Notes: generated by a model not told the origin, from the sequence alone. A DNA stretch of 64,000 bases from Allolobophora icterica (GCA_963556255.1 OY744610.1:12882088-12946087); one strand, 5' to 3'; shown: positions 49,892 to 61,502, counted from the stretch's first letter. Numbers and translations: made by a program.

Positions 49892-51120
49892 GGGGCCATC
49901 CACATATTACGTACGCATGGAGGGGAGGGTGGGTAACCGAAATGCATGTGCTTGCGTACGCTTGCGAACGGGGTGGAGGGGTGACCGGGCAATTCGTCGC
50001 CGGACAATTCGGCGCCGGACAATTCGGCGCGGACAATTCGGCGCCGGACAATTCGTCGCGGACACTTCGATACGATACGATAGGCCTACGTGTGCGAGCC
50101 CCATGGGGCCCCACTAATGAGGCATAAGTAGATCACTTAATAGGTAATTTAAGACAACACTATTTAATCACTATGTGTAATCATAAAAAGTTGTATAAGT
50201 GTTTTCTGTCGTTCATCTAACACTCAATCTAATTTAATCTAAAAAGTTAATGTTGTGGCTGCAACCGCGCAAGTAATCAATGCACGCGCGGTTTCCGTAA
50301 TCTAGAACCACACTGCGCAACCGACGATCCTGATCTCTATGCTTCTTCTTCAGAGGAAGAGGATCTTCGCCTGCAATCAGACGTTCGACGCTTATCCTGT
50401 GCAAACTCTGTTCCTTTTGGAGTTTCGCTACTAGTCGAAGCAGAGTTGGATGAGCGAATTCAATGGATCTTGAAAAAGCACTGTGCCAACCTTCGGGTGT
50501 TGTTGTATTTCACAGCGTATCCTAACTCTTGGACCTTTCGCCAAATACACTGCCCAAAGTGGAAATGGCAACCCTGAATCCAAGTATTGTATACACTGAT
50601 GAACGATTTACTTGCGACCCGTTACTTGCCGCGCCGAATTGTCCGGCGCCGAACTGCCCGCGACGAATTGTCCGGCGCCGAATTGTCCGGCGACGAATTG
50701 CCCTAGCACCGGTGGAGGTGGGGTCTACTGATAATGTACGTACGCAAATTGATTGGCCTTCAAGTGAGCTAGAGTTCACTCTTTCCAGCTATCTGGTACT
50801 ACCAGAGGAAGTAGTACTGTGGGAGAGGTGTCACTTGTATGCCACCTTACCTCTGAACGCTATTATTAAACTATCACACAACTCAACAGTGAGTCCATGC
50901 CTCCATGGATTACTCATCCTTCAATCTGGCCAAAAGTGCAGACAGTCGCTGCCTGGACTTGTGTAAGGGACACATTCTGCAGCTGGTCTTGAGGGGTGGG
51001 GGTGTGTGTGCGTCAACTGTACGAGCGCAGGTGGGGGGGGGGGTGGAAAACAGTACGCGTGCGAACCTAGAGGGGTCCAATTTTCCCGGATTTTTGCGTA
51101 CGTAATATATGGATGGCCCC
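49892..51120. mobile_element. DNA element with GGGGCCATCCA termini
   Basis: The inverted ends start GGGGCCATCCACATATTACG and the complement closes the right end (51096-51120), with one difference in 25 positions. The 1.23-kb body contains G-rich stretches near both ends and a nested foldback element. No flanking duplication was found, and no transposase is seen. Confidence 0.7.
49987..50703. mobile_element. Foldback-type element with 15-bp subrepeats (GGACAATTCGGCGCC)n
   Basis: The left arm (49987-50070) begins GGGCAATTCGTCGCC and continues with GGACAATTCGGCGCC units. The right arm (50625-50703) is the same array inverted and ends GGCGACGAATTGCCC. The 550-bp centre is unique sequence with no clear gene. 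Arg-Arg-Thr-Ile or Gly-Ala-Gly-Gln-Phe repeats in translation are artefacts of the array. Confidence 0.75.
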
Positions 51121-51189
51121 GAGTGTTTCCGCTGTGTCTGCAAATCCTAACTGCAGATGAGATAGCGGCAGCTTTATTGTAACTATCAA

Positions 51190-52218
51190 CAGTGGCGGCT
51201 CTAGGCTTTTCCAACAGGGGGGGCAAGGAGGGGCCAGGGATCCTGACAGGGTGGCCAGCTGACGTCACACTGGACCCTATATTCACATACCTATCTCGTG
51301 TTGGTGACTTGGGTGTCACCCTTGATAGCACCAGTGATGGGCACTAAACTATTTTTTTAGTTAAACAACTATTTTCCAACTAAAAAAATAGTTTAACTAA
51401 AGTTGGCAACTGATTTTGGAATTTAGTTAACTAAACTAAAAAAAAGTAGTTAAACTTTTTCCAACTTTTTCCAACATTTCCGACAAACATTTTCACAATA
51501 ACAGAGGTTAAGTGAACTATAGTAATGCTGAGCGTCAATGACAATTTCACCTTCAAATTATGCAATGTGCACTGTTCTGGCGTACAGTTACAGGCGTGCT
51601 GTGTAGTGTATGAATTTGAAAATACAGGTTGTTGATGCTAAAGGCATGCAGGGTTAAAATGTTTTTTGTTGACAATGTTCAATGTTCATTGTGGAAAGAT
51701 AGTTGCATATTGCTGATTTTTTCGTAAAACTTTTTAGTTAGCAACTAAAATATTTTAGTAAAACTATGGTTTAAACTAAACTATTTTTTTAGTTAAACTT
51801 CATCCTTAACTAATTTTTTTTAGTTAAACTAAAAGTTAGCAACTTTTTAGTTAACTATTGCCCATCACTGGATAGCACCCTGTCATTCATTTCAGGGACA
51901 CACTGTTTGGGTAGTACAAAGCGCCTATAACTAATATAGGACACACCTATCTAGTGTCACTGAACAGTTTCAGTTGCCTCACTGGTTACCCTGGATATAA
52001 TACACCCTGTACTTCACCCATTTCTTATATGTAATAGAACTTGAAGTAAAAACATATAACCTTTGAAGTAATTTTAAAAATCCCTAGCTTCTGAAATAGA
52101 TGCATCAATTAAACTTAGATTCAATTTATTTGCATAACAATGGAACTGGTGGGGCCACAAACTCATTTGGGGGTCCATGGCCCCCTGCCCCCCTGCCCCC
52201 CCTGTGGAACCGCCACTG
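51190..52218. mobile_element. hAT-type element (CAGTGGCGGCTCTAGG end)
   Basis: Termini are CAGTGGCGGCT and CCGCCACTG, with a perfect 8-bp duplication ACTATCAA (51182-51189 and 52219-52226). G-rich and C-rich tracts follow the ends. It encloses a second, younger hAT MITE. No transposase is present. Confidence 0.9.
51332..51870. mobile_element. hAT-type MITE nested in a hAT element
   Basis: It starts CAGTGATGGGCA and ends TTGCCCATCACTG, with a perfect duplication GATAGCAC (51324-51331 and 51871-51878). The interior carries repeated AGTTAAACTA and TTTTTTTAGTTAAAC motifs in both directions near the ends. Confidence 0.93.
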
Positions 52219-52226
52219 ACTATCAA

Positions 52227-52712
52227 ACTCAATTCCGTCACTTTGAGAACATGCAATGACCTGCAAAACCAACGTATCAACGAAGGGCTCTCGCCATTGC
52301 TAAACGCCATCGATCGTTGCGATATTATTACTTATCGACATAACGCTTTATATGTTATTCATTTCTGTGATTTCTCTAAAGTGAAGGTTTAACCAAATTT
52401 AATAAAATAAAAGCCAGACTGTTTCTTGTTAGATTCAGGGTGAGAATTGTCGGGGGAGTTGGGGGGGGTTTAACCCCCCAGTCTTTCTTAGGACTCCACA
52501 GTAAAGTCTTCATTGCACACCCCAACTCCACATAAATCAAAGTCTAACCCCCCAGTCTTTTCCTATAATTCTCATACTGGTTAGATTATTGCTTTTATAT
52601 TTGTTGAATATAACTACTTTGTCAGAATCTGTTGATAAAGAAAAAGTCAGTCTATGTTTTCTTAGTATTCGTTTATTAAATTCAAACTGACAAGTACAGT
52701 AAGATTACATGC
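52227..52712. other. Short spacer with a small G/C-rich inverted repeat
   Basis: Around 52440-52575, GGTGAGAATTGTCGGGGGAG and TAACCCCCCAGTC are partly mirrored by the later AACCCCCCAGTCTTTTCC and ATAATTCTCAT. It is a possible small MITE. No gene is seen. Confidence 0.4.
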
Positions 52713-53189
52713 ATGGTAGGCATAGGCGCAACCACCCTATGGGACCCGTGGGACGCGTCCCCCCCAACTTTCGGGCAAGTTGGAACGGTCCCCTCCAACT
52801 TTTTGCCACCGGCTGTTAATAAATTTTCTTTTCAATAAGGATTGGACTGCGAATTTAAACTTATAAATAGCAGCCTCCACAGCAAATGACATTTCCCCAA
52901 TTGTTCTCAAAGAAAATGAGTAGCTAGGTAGCAGGTAGCCCGCTGTGTATAATAGAGATGACTAGCATAGCCCCATCCATCGTCCACAGTCATACGGCCG
53001 GTACAACAGGCTATGCCTTTAGGCATCCGCATCCCTCTGTAAAAGCTCCAAGCCTCGACTGCCGGTTGACACATGACCTTGCATAGGAAGATTTTGAGCC
53101 AGAAAATTCCCGCCCTTCCATCTTAGTTACTAGCACTCTCAGAGGCTGCCTCTGCACCATAATTTATGCCTCCTTCGTATCGCTCTCCA

Positions 53190-53326
<137 letters not shown>

Positions 53327-53702
53327 CCCCCACTCATCTCTCTCCACCCCCACTCATCTCTCTCTCCGTCTCTTTCTCTGTGCATTTAGTATACCACTAC
53401 ACTTTCTGTAAGAAGTTGCGGTTTGTCAACTCTGATTCATAATAAAGGAAATTATTATTATTACATGTCGGCAGCTACGCACGCAAGACCAATACAAGAC
53501 CAACGGTTTAGACCAAAGTTCAATACCCATTACTAACGAGCCATGACTTCTATGTCTAATGCATCTTGGAAGTAGGCTTCTATCAAACGTCTCAGTCATT
53601 GTTAAGTTTCGGTTCCAGCAAAAAGAATAAATCGGGTACGTATCACAACCTATATCAGTTCTCATAGAGCCCGGGCCCGACGTTGTAACTGGCCGGAAGG
53701 CA

Positions 53703-53967
53703 ATGGCGGCGATCTTGTTTCACAGGTGGGGGGGACACTGTTGAACAGATCCGGTGGAAAGAATGTTGAACTGATCTGCTCAAAAAGAGGTCAAAAAATT
53801 TTCCGCGCTCACGCGTGAGCGCGAAATTTTTCAAAACATTTTTCGGAAAAAACTTTACGGCCTTTTGGGGGTTTCTTCAAAAAGTGGGGGGTCAAATGTA
53901 TGGTGTGTCCCCACTCTTAAAGGTGGAGGGACTTGTTCCCCTCGACCCCCATGATCGCCGCCCATGC
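53703..53967. mobile_element. MITE (GGCGGCGATC family)
   Basis: It is the best-preserved of three copies: AATGGCGGCGATC at the left, GATCGCCGCCCATG at the right, with GTGTGTCCCCACTCTTAAA and GCGCTCACGCGTGAGCGCG inside. It is inverted relative to 18.68 kb and nested in the hAT element. Confidence 0.75.
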
Positions 53968-54149
53968 GGGAGGGAGAATCGTGGGATCTGGAGACCGTGT
54001 CGGTACCCTCTGAACACGAACCATCGTTATTGCTAAGATCCAATGAGATTTTAGAAAAAGCCCACCCACCTTTACCCACCGATACAGAAACAGTTGTGGC
54101 TCGAGGAAGAATATCCAGACATTGACATAAATGGAATTTATCAACGGTA

Positions 54150-54445
54150 GGCTACACTGGCTGACAAACTGTTAAATAGGTCTACTGAACCTGCAGTTAG
54201 ACGGATGTTTGACCAAGTTGAACAACTTGTCCGGCTGCTTTTGATAGTACCATGTAGCAATGCAGAAACAGAACGCAGCTTTTCAGCATCAAGGCATCTC
54301 AAAGCGTTCTCAAGGAACAGTACGAGTCAATAGCGTCTTGCACGTCCATCGTGACTCACTCGACAGTGTAAACTTCTCACAGATTGCTCGTGTGAGCTTG
54401 TTGCTAAGTGCGATGTCACGGAACTGATCTTTGGCGACATCAAGT
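54150..54445 (+). pseudogene. hAT transposase C-terminal dimerisation-domain remnant
   Basis: Translation gives VRRMFDQVEQLVRLLLIVPC followed by SNAETERSFSASRHLKAFSR, with stops after. The block P.S.AE.ERSFS..R.LK is the classic hAT dimerisation motif. The catalytic part is lost or unreadable, so no active enzyme is encoded. Its orientation and position near the right end match an ancestral autonomous element filling 52721-55072. Confidence 0.8.
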
Positions 54446-55195
54446 GACTCTTGAGTCTTGATCTTCCTTTAGTATTTTCAAGTTTTGTTGGAATGTTTTA
54501 CTCTTTTAAAATGTAAAATTTCATAGACTGTTTTCTCAGCAATCAGGCCTACAAATCGCTGGCCCTGCAGGCTGCCAATAAAAAAATGTTCAGGCTGAAC
54601 TCGAGTCTATAAGAATTCAGGGTAGAATGTTGCAGTTGTTGCTGTAGGATTTCACTCTAAAACTACGGTATTTCATCTCGCTTTTTAAAATCCGAATATG
54701 GCTCGCAGTAGAAGCCCAGAAGAACATTTCAATTTTTAACGCCGGCCCTGACTACGAGCGGTGTTCTTCTAACAATTAAAATCTCGGTTTCCTCACATAT
54801 ATTAGTCAATTTTTTCACAGATCGAAGTGGTTTAGGTAGTTTTATTTCGAAATCAGCGTTGAAAAATTTGAGGTAAACAAGAGCCCAAAATGTACTCCAT
54901 TTTGGTATCAAAAGCTCAAAATTACGTCGGCTCCCCCAGACCCCCTAATCGTTAGGGGCTTCTTGCCTTCGGCAATCGCGGCTTCGCGCCTTCGGCGCTC
55001 GCAATTGTCTGCCCCCTGTCTGCATGGTTCTAGTGGGTCCCCTCCAACTTCTAGACCGTGGTTGCGCCTATGATGGTAGGCCTAGTAACAGACGATAACA
55101 AGTTTAACAGAAGACGAATTGACCTGTATGGCAGCCTGCATTGCACCCATCTGTCCTGCCGCTCAGTTTAGAGTCGCCCCTACAGAGTGTAGGTA

Positions 55196-56215
55196 GTGAA
55201 AATTGTAATTGTAATTGTAATTGCAATTGTAATTGTAATTGTAACTGAAAACTTATATAGCGCCACTCAAATCAGCGGCGCTTTCAACCCGCATCAATGC
55301 CGGCACCGGCAAAAAGGAAAGTTTTCAGGCGTCTACGGAACTGGAAAGGAGAGAGGGCAAGAAGCTCTTGGCGGAGAAACAAGGGGAGACAGTTCCATGC
55401 AGAGGGGCCAACATAGGCGAAACTTCTGGATTGTGCCGTGGAAGATCGCATGCGAGGGACAACCATAAGGCCGCGAGCCGAAGATCGCAAGGAAGCCCTC
55501 GCAGGCAAGGAAGAAACTGGGTTGCAAAAATTCATTAGGTACGACGGAGCAGAGGCAGTAAGGCAGTTGCGCATGAGAGTGAGGGTTTTAAACTGAATTC
55601 GCTGTTGAGCAGGGAGCCAGTGGAGGGAATCACGGATAAAGGCAGAAATGTGGGCAAACTTAGGAATGTCACCAATAAGCCGAGCAGCAGCATTAAGGAT
55701 AGTCTGGAGTTTGTGCATATTGGAGGAGGAAAGGCCAATGTACACAGCATTGCCAAAGTCTACCCTAGTGCAGATCAGAGCATGGACCAGTGTGGTAACA
55801 GCATGCAATGAAAGAGACTTGCGGATGGATCGGAGCTGGCGTAGGTGATAAAAGCAAGATCTGGATACAAGGTTAACTTGATCAGTAAAGGAGAGGGTAG
55901 GGTCAAGGACAATCCCCAAGTCACGAACAGAGCAGGAGAATTGAATGAGGGGAAACCTAAGATGTAGAGATTCAAAATCAATCTTGCTGAGTTGGAGGCG
56001 ACCACCGAGCCAGATAAACTGAGTCTTGTCGGGGTTCAGCCGCAAGCGATTAGAGGAAAGCCAAGAGTCCAGAGCAGAGGCTGCAGCTGCTAAGATGCGT
56101 TCGACCATTTGGACAGCAGAAGAGGCTGGACCATGAATTAGAGACTGGGTGTCATCAGCAAACTGATGAGACGAAACCCCATACTGCTGGAAAAGGCTGA
56201 GTCAACCTTCATGGG
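55196..56215 (-). mobile_element. L2/CR1-like LINE, 3' half, antisense
   Basis: On the minus strand the frame (about 274 codons open to 55284) includes the D-D-T-Q motif just upstream, NRLRLNPDKTQFIWLG, SVRDLGIVLDPTLSF, LHWLPAQQRIQFK and a final RRRLKTFLF. These are RT-thumb and C-terminal landmarks of L2/CR1-type LINEs. The 3' UTR contains GGCGCTATATAAGTTTTCAG followed by a (TTACAA)n-type tail (complement at 55196-55245). The frame is unusually well kept, so the insertion is probably young. The RT fingers and endonuclease are missing. It is a different family from the copy-1 LINE, judged by the 3' end. Confidence 0.88.
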
Positions 56216-56217
56216 GC

Positions 56218-56295
56218 TAGCGGGTATCGAACCCGCGTCCTTCTGATCCTCGTGCCAGCATGTTACGATTCAACCATTTCCACGCCCCAAACAAA
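56218..56295 (-). tRNA. tRNA-like sequence, probably a pseudogene
   Basis: Minus-strand GGGGCGTGG starts and GCTAGCCCCA ends a segment of about 77 bases. GCGGGTTCGATACCCGC forms a perfect 5-bp T stem with the usual loop. The first five acceptor pairs form, but the last two do not, and the anticodon arm is irregular (a loop near ACGAGGA lacking the expected U33). It directly abuts the 5'-truncated LINE. It may be a tRNA pseudogene or the head of a SINE. Confidence 0.4.
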
Positions 56296-56317
56296 ACAAC
56301 TCCACGTCCTCCGACGA

Positions 56318-57147
56318 TCAGTTGTTTCTTTCCTTCGTCGGAATATATTCTACATGGCCTTCCGCTTCTGTAAACTGTACAAAGAATTCGATTCCATTTA
56401 ATATCGGAATCCAGAGAATCACTCCACCACTCTCATAGTCAGTCACAAACACTCGATCAGCTGAATCGAGTGAAAGATAGCAAGTATAAATCCGTTTTTG
56501 CATTTCATTGGAAGGAATAAAACGACGGATGACCATCTGTCCATCTCTGGTCAACTCACTAATGACATCTCTCACCTGTTTTCTCCCGCTTAACCAATTC
56601 TCTCCCTCCTCTTCCGTATCCAACCACTCGTGAATGATGATGAAATGCCCGATGGATGTTTCCACTGCATGAAGAGGTTTCGCGGTGTGTCTTGGTAAGT
56701 GAATAGATCGAATGAGTTCTGCGTCTGACCCGTAGATAAACAGACCTGCCGTTAAATAACTGATCACCAGCAACTGACCATCAGTGGACACTGACAGAGA
56801 ATTTGGATAATAATCAGTGGTCAGCCATTTGATGTTATTGTGTTTCACGTGTTTTTCTATAATTATCTTCCAGACGCATTTCTCTTCGTTGTCACAGATG
56901 TAGAGAAAATTTTCCCTCTCACTGGAGACCATATCCCTGGGAATTTTAATATCTTTCATTCCTATATTCCTCCGAAGACGAAATGGATTTCCATCCTCAT
57001 AGACACGAATGACACTTGGACCATCCCAATCAGAATATGGTCGATAGAGGACGTAGATTTCATTTCGCAGTTTAGTCACTCCCCACACATCTTCAAATAT
57101 CCATAACTCGATTCTCTCAGAAAAGTTCATGGAAATTGGACACACGA
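56318..57147 (-). CDS. Terminal exon of an NHL/beta-propeller-like protein
   Basis: An open frame of about 276 codons ends with a stop at 56318. Its 5' border is a pyrimidine-rich tract TTTTTTTTTTATTTCAG at 57148-57165 (minus strand), so it is a 3'-terminal exon entered in a split codon, and the first exon is elsewhere. WIFEDVWGVTKLRNEIYVLY, an RD.V/FLYICDNEEKCVWKI repeat, PNSLSVSTDGQLLV and LDSADRVFVTDYESGGVIL are blade-like repeats of the kind seen in TRIM/NHL-type propellers of marine invertebrates. About five blades are visible. It is likely a protein- or RNA-binding scaffold, but the function is not known. No damage is seen. Confidence 0.55.
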
Positions 57148-57165
57148 CTGAAATAAAAAAAAAAC

Positions 57166-58845
57166 ATAGCTAAAGTAAAAACTGATTGTTAATATTTTTC
57201 TCATTTTTTCTCTCTTATAAAATATCCCAACTCTGTGTGCACATCGTAAGAATAACGCTTTGGACTATTCTATGCCTGACAGGCCCTTAGCCGTATTTCA
57301 ATGCCTGACAGCCCCTTGGCCGACGTCCCTAAGACCTGCAGCGGCCGGCCACAGGCAGGTCGGCCAGATAGACAAAGATACGCATTGATAGACAGATGAA
57401 CAGCGGTTAGTGAGTTTCTACCTCCCTCCATCCCTCCCGCCCTAGCTCTGTCCCTCCCTCCCTCCCTCCCTCTTACACTTACTCCCTCTCGGCATCGCTC
57501 TCTGATTATGGCACGCGATCTGACGGTAGGTTGTGGGGAAGGAACCGTTCACACGACGTCATAAAACTCGAAAATGCTATTTTATTGGTATATACTCCTT
57601 CAAAATTTCGTTGTCTCATGAATTAAGAAAGTTTCCAAGACCGACGATTTCGTTTAAACCGTGAGCGACGTTTCAACCCGGCAACCCGTCATATGATGGG
57701 CAACTACTTTAGTTTATAATAATGTCTATTCTTTATATTTTTTTAAATTTTATTTGCTCCTCATTTATCTTACTCGCTGCCCTCTCTAAATGTGTGTCAT
57801 CTACATCCGGCTAATCTCACTTGCTGCTTATGAAGTTCATTGCCCATCTGTAAATAAATGTTCATCTCACTGTTGTTGTTCATCTGCTGATCTTATTCGC
57901 CGCCTTTTCAACTCGATCGTTTTCGACTTGTAACTGTCTCTCCATCTTACTCGCTTCTTACCTCCAACAGTACCGTTCATCTTGTTCGTCATTGGAAGCT
58001 GTCATAAAACTTATTTCAGTCTTACTTCACTGTTGCAAATAAACCAAAATAATTTCTATGTTATTTTCTGCATCTTGTCTCCCTTTGAACTGTCTTGCTT
58101 CGGGACTGATATGGATTCTATGCATGGCTGCAGCACTAAATATGTGGCCTGTCTATTAGTCTAACTGTCGATCTGCTTGGCTCTCTATGTCATTGCCTGT
58201 CTCTCCGTTCTCACTTATGCTCCTTTCGCTGGATCAGTGTCACGCGGCCGATCTACTAGCTTCAAACAATCACTCCCTCAAATTATTATAACCAAAATCA
58301 ATTGACAAAATGTCCATTTACATACTTGGTATCCATTCTCATCTCTCTTGGCTTACTATATGTTCAAGTACCTGACCATCGTACTGTCCATTATCAAAGT
58401 CTTAATTACTCAGCTTTCCTTTTGACTCCCTGCTTCTATCACTACTGTCTGTGTATCTCTTTCATCATCTCATTTTTCGCCTCTTTTACTTACTTTCAAT
58501 CTCACTTTCAGTCTTTTTGCGTGCATTTCTACCTTGTAAATCTTTCCTTTGAACAGCTGTCTTCCAATAACGACACTGTTTATTTTTATGTCTTGCTTTC
58601 CTCATACTATAGCTACGATGTGTGTATCTTGCGATTCTTTCAGTATATAAGGTTTATCTCTGTTCAGTGTCTACTTCCGAGTCTTAGATTTAAGTTATTT
58701 TCTATCCATTTATGTATCAAACGTCTTTCTTGTCAACCTCGTTTTCCTGTTATTTTTACTAGCGTTATCCTCGTCACTCCATTCATCTAAGTTGTATTAC
58801 ATATTACGTTGATTATATGTTTATAATTTCTTTTTTGACCGATGA
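57166..58845. other. Intron or intergenic sequence, pyrimidine-rich
   Basis: It contains CCTCCCTC repeats (57420-57475) with an inverted relative of the 60.5-kb tandem unit, and pyrimidine-rich text to 58.8 kb. A 162-codon plus-strand frame (58302-58790) is low-complexity and hydrophobic with no family signature, so it is not called. Confidence 0.45.
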
Positions 58846-58849
58846 ATTC

Positions 58850-59233
58850 ATAAGAACTTGCCGACTCTTTTCTTAAATTGATTGCTTTCAATGTTGATCA
58901 CTTTCGATTTGAAGCTTTCAGAAATGGAATGTTGAACATTTGTAACAGCCAAGAATATATCTCTTAGTTTATTCGATTCGTATAGTCTCCGAATATTTTC
59001 AAGAGCTTTATGTGAATGACACCAGATCCAAACGACCACAGTCTCTCCATCCATTTGAGAGTTGAGGATTTCTATGCCTTCGACCTTCAGTTGGCTGAGG
59101 ATTTTATCAGTTTCATGTGACCTTGGTTCGGTTCTGCTTCGAAGGTCGCTGATTCTTTGATGAAACAACTTTGGGTCCATGGACGCTGTACACGTTGTGT
59201 CACAAGTTATAACTTCGACTTTAATGGCAACTA
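58850..59233 (-). CDS. Terminal-exon-like frame, small unrecognised domain
   Basis: The minus-strand frame is preceded by TTCTGCTTTTAG, a good acceptor. About 125 residues follow to a stop: MDPKLFHQRI, SQLKVEGIEILNSQMDGETV, VVWIWCHSHKALENIRRLYE and a helical C-terminus. The pattern of a beta-strand pair, then a segment like ALE.I..LY.S..L.DIF, recalls N-terminal adaptor domains (TRADD-N-like) found in invertebrate immune proteins, but this is pattern resemblance only. It lies upstream of, and on the same strand as, the propeller exon. They could belong to one gene only if an internal donor skips its stop. Confidence 0.4.
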
Positions 59234-59239
59234 AAAGCA

Positions 59240-59240
59240 G

Positions 59241-59286
<46 letters not shown>

Positions 59287-59415
59287 AATCCCTTCAAACA
59301 ATCCCCATTATCTACCAACCCAAAGAATTTCATACAGTTTTGCCACCATGGGCATTAAAGGGTTATATATATATATATATTTATTTGCCACCATGGGCAT
59401 TTATTTCTGCTTTTA

Positions 59416-59449
<34 letters not shown>

Positions 59450-59520
59450 TAAAAGCAGAAATAAATATATATATATATATACTAAAAGCAGAAATAAATA
59501 TATATATATATATATATTTC
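59240..59520. repeat. (TA)n tracts with duplicated acceptor-like motifs
   Basis: Several TA tracts alternate with CTAAAAGCAGAAATAAAT and its complement, and with two copies of TTGCCACCATGGGCATT. The pieces are duplicates of the exon border at 59233 (complement TTCTGCTTTTAG). The TA-flanked inverted copies at 59405-59465 can form a long hairpin. Confidence 0.8.
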
Positions 59521-60530
59521 CTATGTTTCTAGGCAACTGGAATTTTACTTAAAGAACAACATGTATCATTACCTAAAACTTCTGTGTATGTGGCTCGTTC
59601 TGAGGTTAGTCTTATTAAACCTGTGAAATTGGATTTTACTATCCATTCCCAAAATCTGAAATTGGTAATAATTGAAGAAAAATGCTGTCACTTTAGGTAT
59701 TTATAGCGAACCGATTTTAAGTTTGTTTCAAAAATGCAAGTACCAGGATAGATAAGTCTTCCACTCTGCGAAATGTGTTAGGCAGGTGGTAGTGATTTAC
59801 ATAGTGTGTATCTGTGTGCGTAAAGGCAATAATTCTGTGGATGGTTGTAATGGAACAAATAGCTGATAAAAAAAATCAGTACTGTAAGTAAACAACCTGA
59901 ATGGGTCACGAAGTGTCTTGCATCAAAGTAGATTGCCATTTAAAGTTGAGACTAAGTATGTAGTGAATAGCGCTTGATGACAAGTTAGTTGTACTTACGC
60001 ACATTACACTATAATCGTTTTCATGGGAATTTACTTTTAGTGGATAAGAGAGTGTAGACGAATGATTGTATACCGTTCCTTCATAGATATAGATAATTCT
60101 TAGAGTATCCTATTATGACTTCCTTTATATGACCCACTCATAACGTCATTATCGCAAAAACCTCTCTACGAGTTAACAATGCTACTACTGGATATGTTAT
60201 AATAATTAATGCGATGACAAATACTAAACACGGCTGGGCATAATTAGTTATACAGAATTACCTTATGGTCACACACTGATCCTGGTGTAGTTAACGGAGA
60301 TAGCGCAGAGGAAGACAATACTGCCGATGTATCACCAGACAATCTATGTGGAAGGCAACTAAACGCGCTCTAGGAGAGGCAACAGTATTTCGTCACAGCT
60401 GTTCTTCCAACACATGAACCCAATGTGACTACGTGCTTCAGATTTGTGGTCGTATACATGTCCCACAGGCAGCTTTAGACAATTCAGATAAAGGACAACC
60501 CATAAGTCTGTTACTTCGTACTGTCCCAAT
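59521..60530. other. No gene or repeat recognised
   Basis: AT-rich sequence without long frames or recognised repeats. Confidence 0.5.
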
Positions 60531-60534
60531 TCCA

Positions 60535-60985
60535 GACGGGGAAGTAGGCATGGAGGGAAGGAGTGAAGGAAGGATGGAGGGAGGGACAGAGGTAGGGCGG
60601 GAGGGAGGGAGGCATAGACAGACTTACTAACCGTTTGTCTGTATGTCAATCCATCTGTCTGTCTGACCGTCCATACGTATGTCTGGCTTTGCATCTGTGC
60701 GTCTATATTAGTGTTTATGGTCAGGGCGAATTTCGGGCGCCCCTGTTATATTGCATTGGCTATAGTCGGTCATACCCTCGTCCTTGCTCTTCGTCCCCAT
60801 CAAGAGGGACAGAGGTGGGACGGGGAGGGAGCTAGGGAGGGAGGCATAGACAGACTTACTAGCCGTTTTTTCTCTGTGTGTCTGACCCTCCGTTTGTCTG
60901 TCCGTCTGGCTTTGCGTGTGTACCTCTATCTCCGTAGTGCCCAATGTTTGTGGGCGGGACCAATTTCGGGCGCCTGTGAGAGCGT
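60535..60985. repeat. Tandem duplication, about 230-bp unit
   Basis: Two units share GGGAGGGAGGCATAGACAGA, CTTACTA.CCGTTT, GTCTGGCTTTGC and AATTTCGGGCGCC. The second begins about 60780. A more distant inverted relative lies at about 57385-57480. The units have G-rich and CTGT-rich parts and no coding capacity. Confidence 0.8.
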
Positions 60986-61433
60986 TTATCGACACACAGA
61001 ACTGGGAAATTACATGCATAGATATAAGAAATGTGCTAAATGCTGTGTCGGCCTACACCTTTATTGTTTCGCTGTTTTTATACACAATAATTACCTAAAT
61101 AAACGCATTCCGTTGTAACAGTATTGACTTTTGCTAGCTATTAGCCATTTTCACCAGCATTTACATAATTGCACTTGGACAGATGTGCTAACCGTTGGTT
61201 TTGACATTTCTATATGTTACTGTTCATCTGTTTATATGTTACTTTCATTGAAATGTTGCAGTTTTTTACTTGAATAACATGTCACCGCAGTAGTGTGAGT
61301 CATATTTCAAGTACTTTCATTTATAAAAAACCTGTGATCGGTAGTGTCCACTGTCCCTTTTTAGGGACAAGAATTTCCACGCGTATATTTCTATTCCCCG
61401 ATGTCCGCAGAATTTTTCCAAATTTTTCCCTTT
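60986..61433. other. No gene recognised
   Basis: AT-rich sequence between the tandem duplication and the LINE fragment. Nothing identifiable. Confidence 0.4.
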
Positions 61434-61502
61434 AAACAATCCCCATTATCTACCAACCCAAAGAATTTCATACAGTTTTGCCACCATGGGCATTAAAGGG
61501 TT
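61434..61502. repeat. 69-bp exact duplicate of 59296-59364
   Basis: The two segments, starting AAACAATCCCCATTATCTAC and ending GGGCATTAAAGGGTTA, are identical by eye. The flanks differ: LINE sequence follows one and a TA tract the other. Confidence 0.85.

Noticed and set aside
49726..50117. Several 80-100 codon frames with Arg-Arg-Thr-Ile or Pro-Asn-Cys-Pro repeats
   Set aside because: They are translations of the 15-bp foldback units.
58302..58790. 162-codon hydrophobic plus-strand frame
   Set aside because: The composition follows the pyrimidine-rich DNA, no family motif or splice context is seen, and it lies between opposite-strand exon-like frames.
59342..61490. Repeated GCCACCATGGGCAT, a textbook Kozak start
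   Set aside because: It occurs inside duplicated non-coding pieces and opens only short frames into TA repeats, so it is a coincidence.
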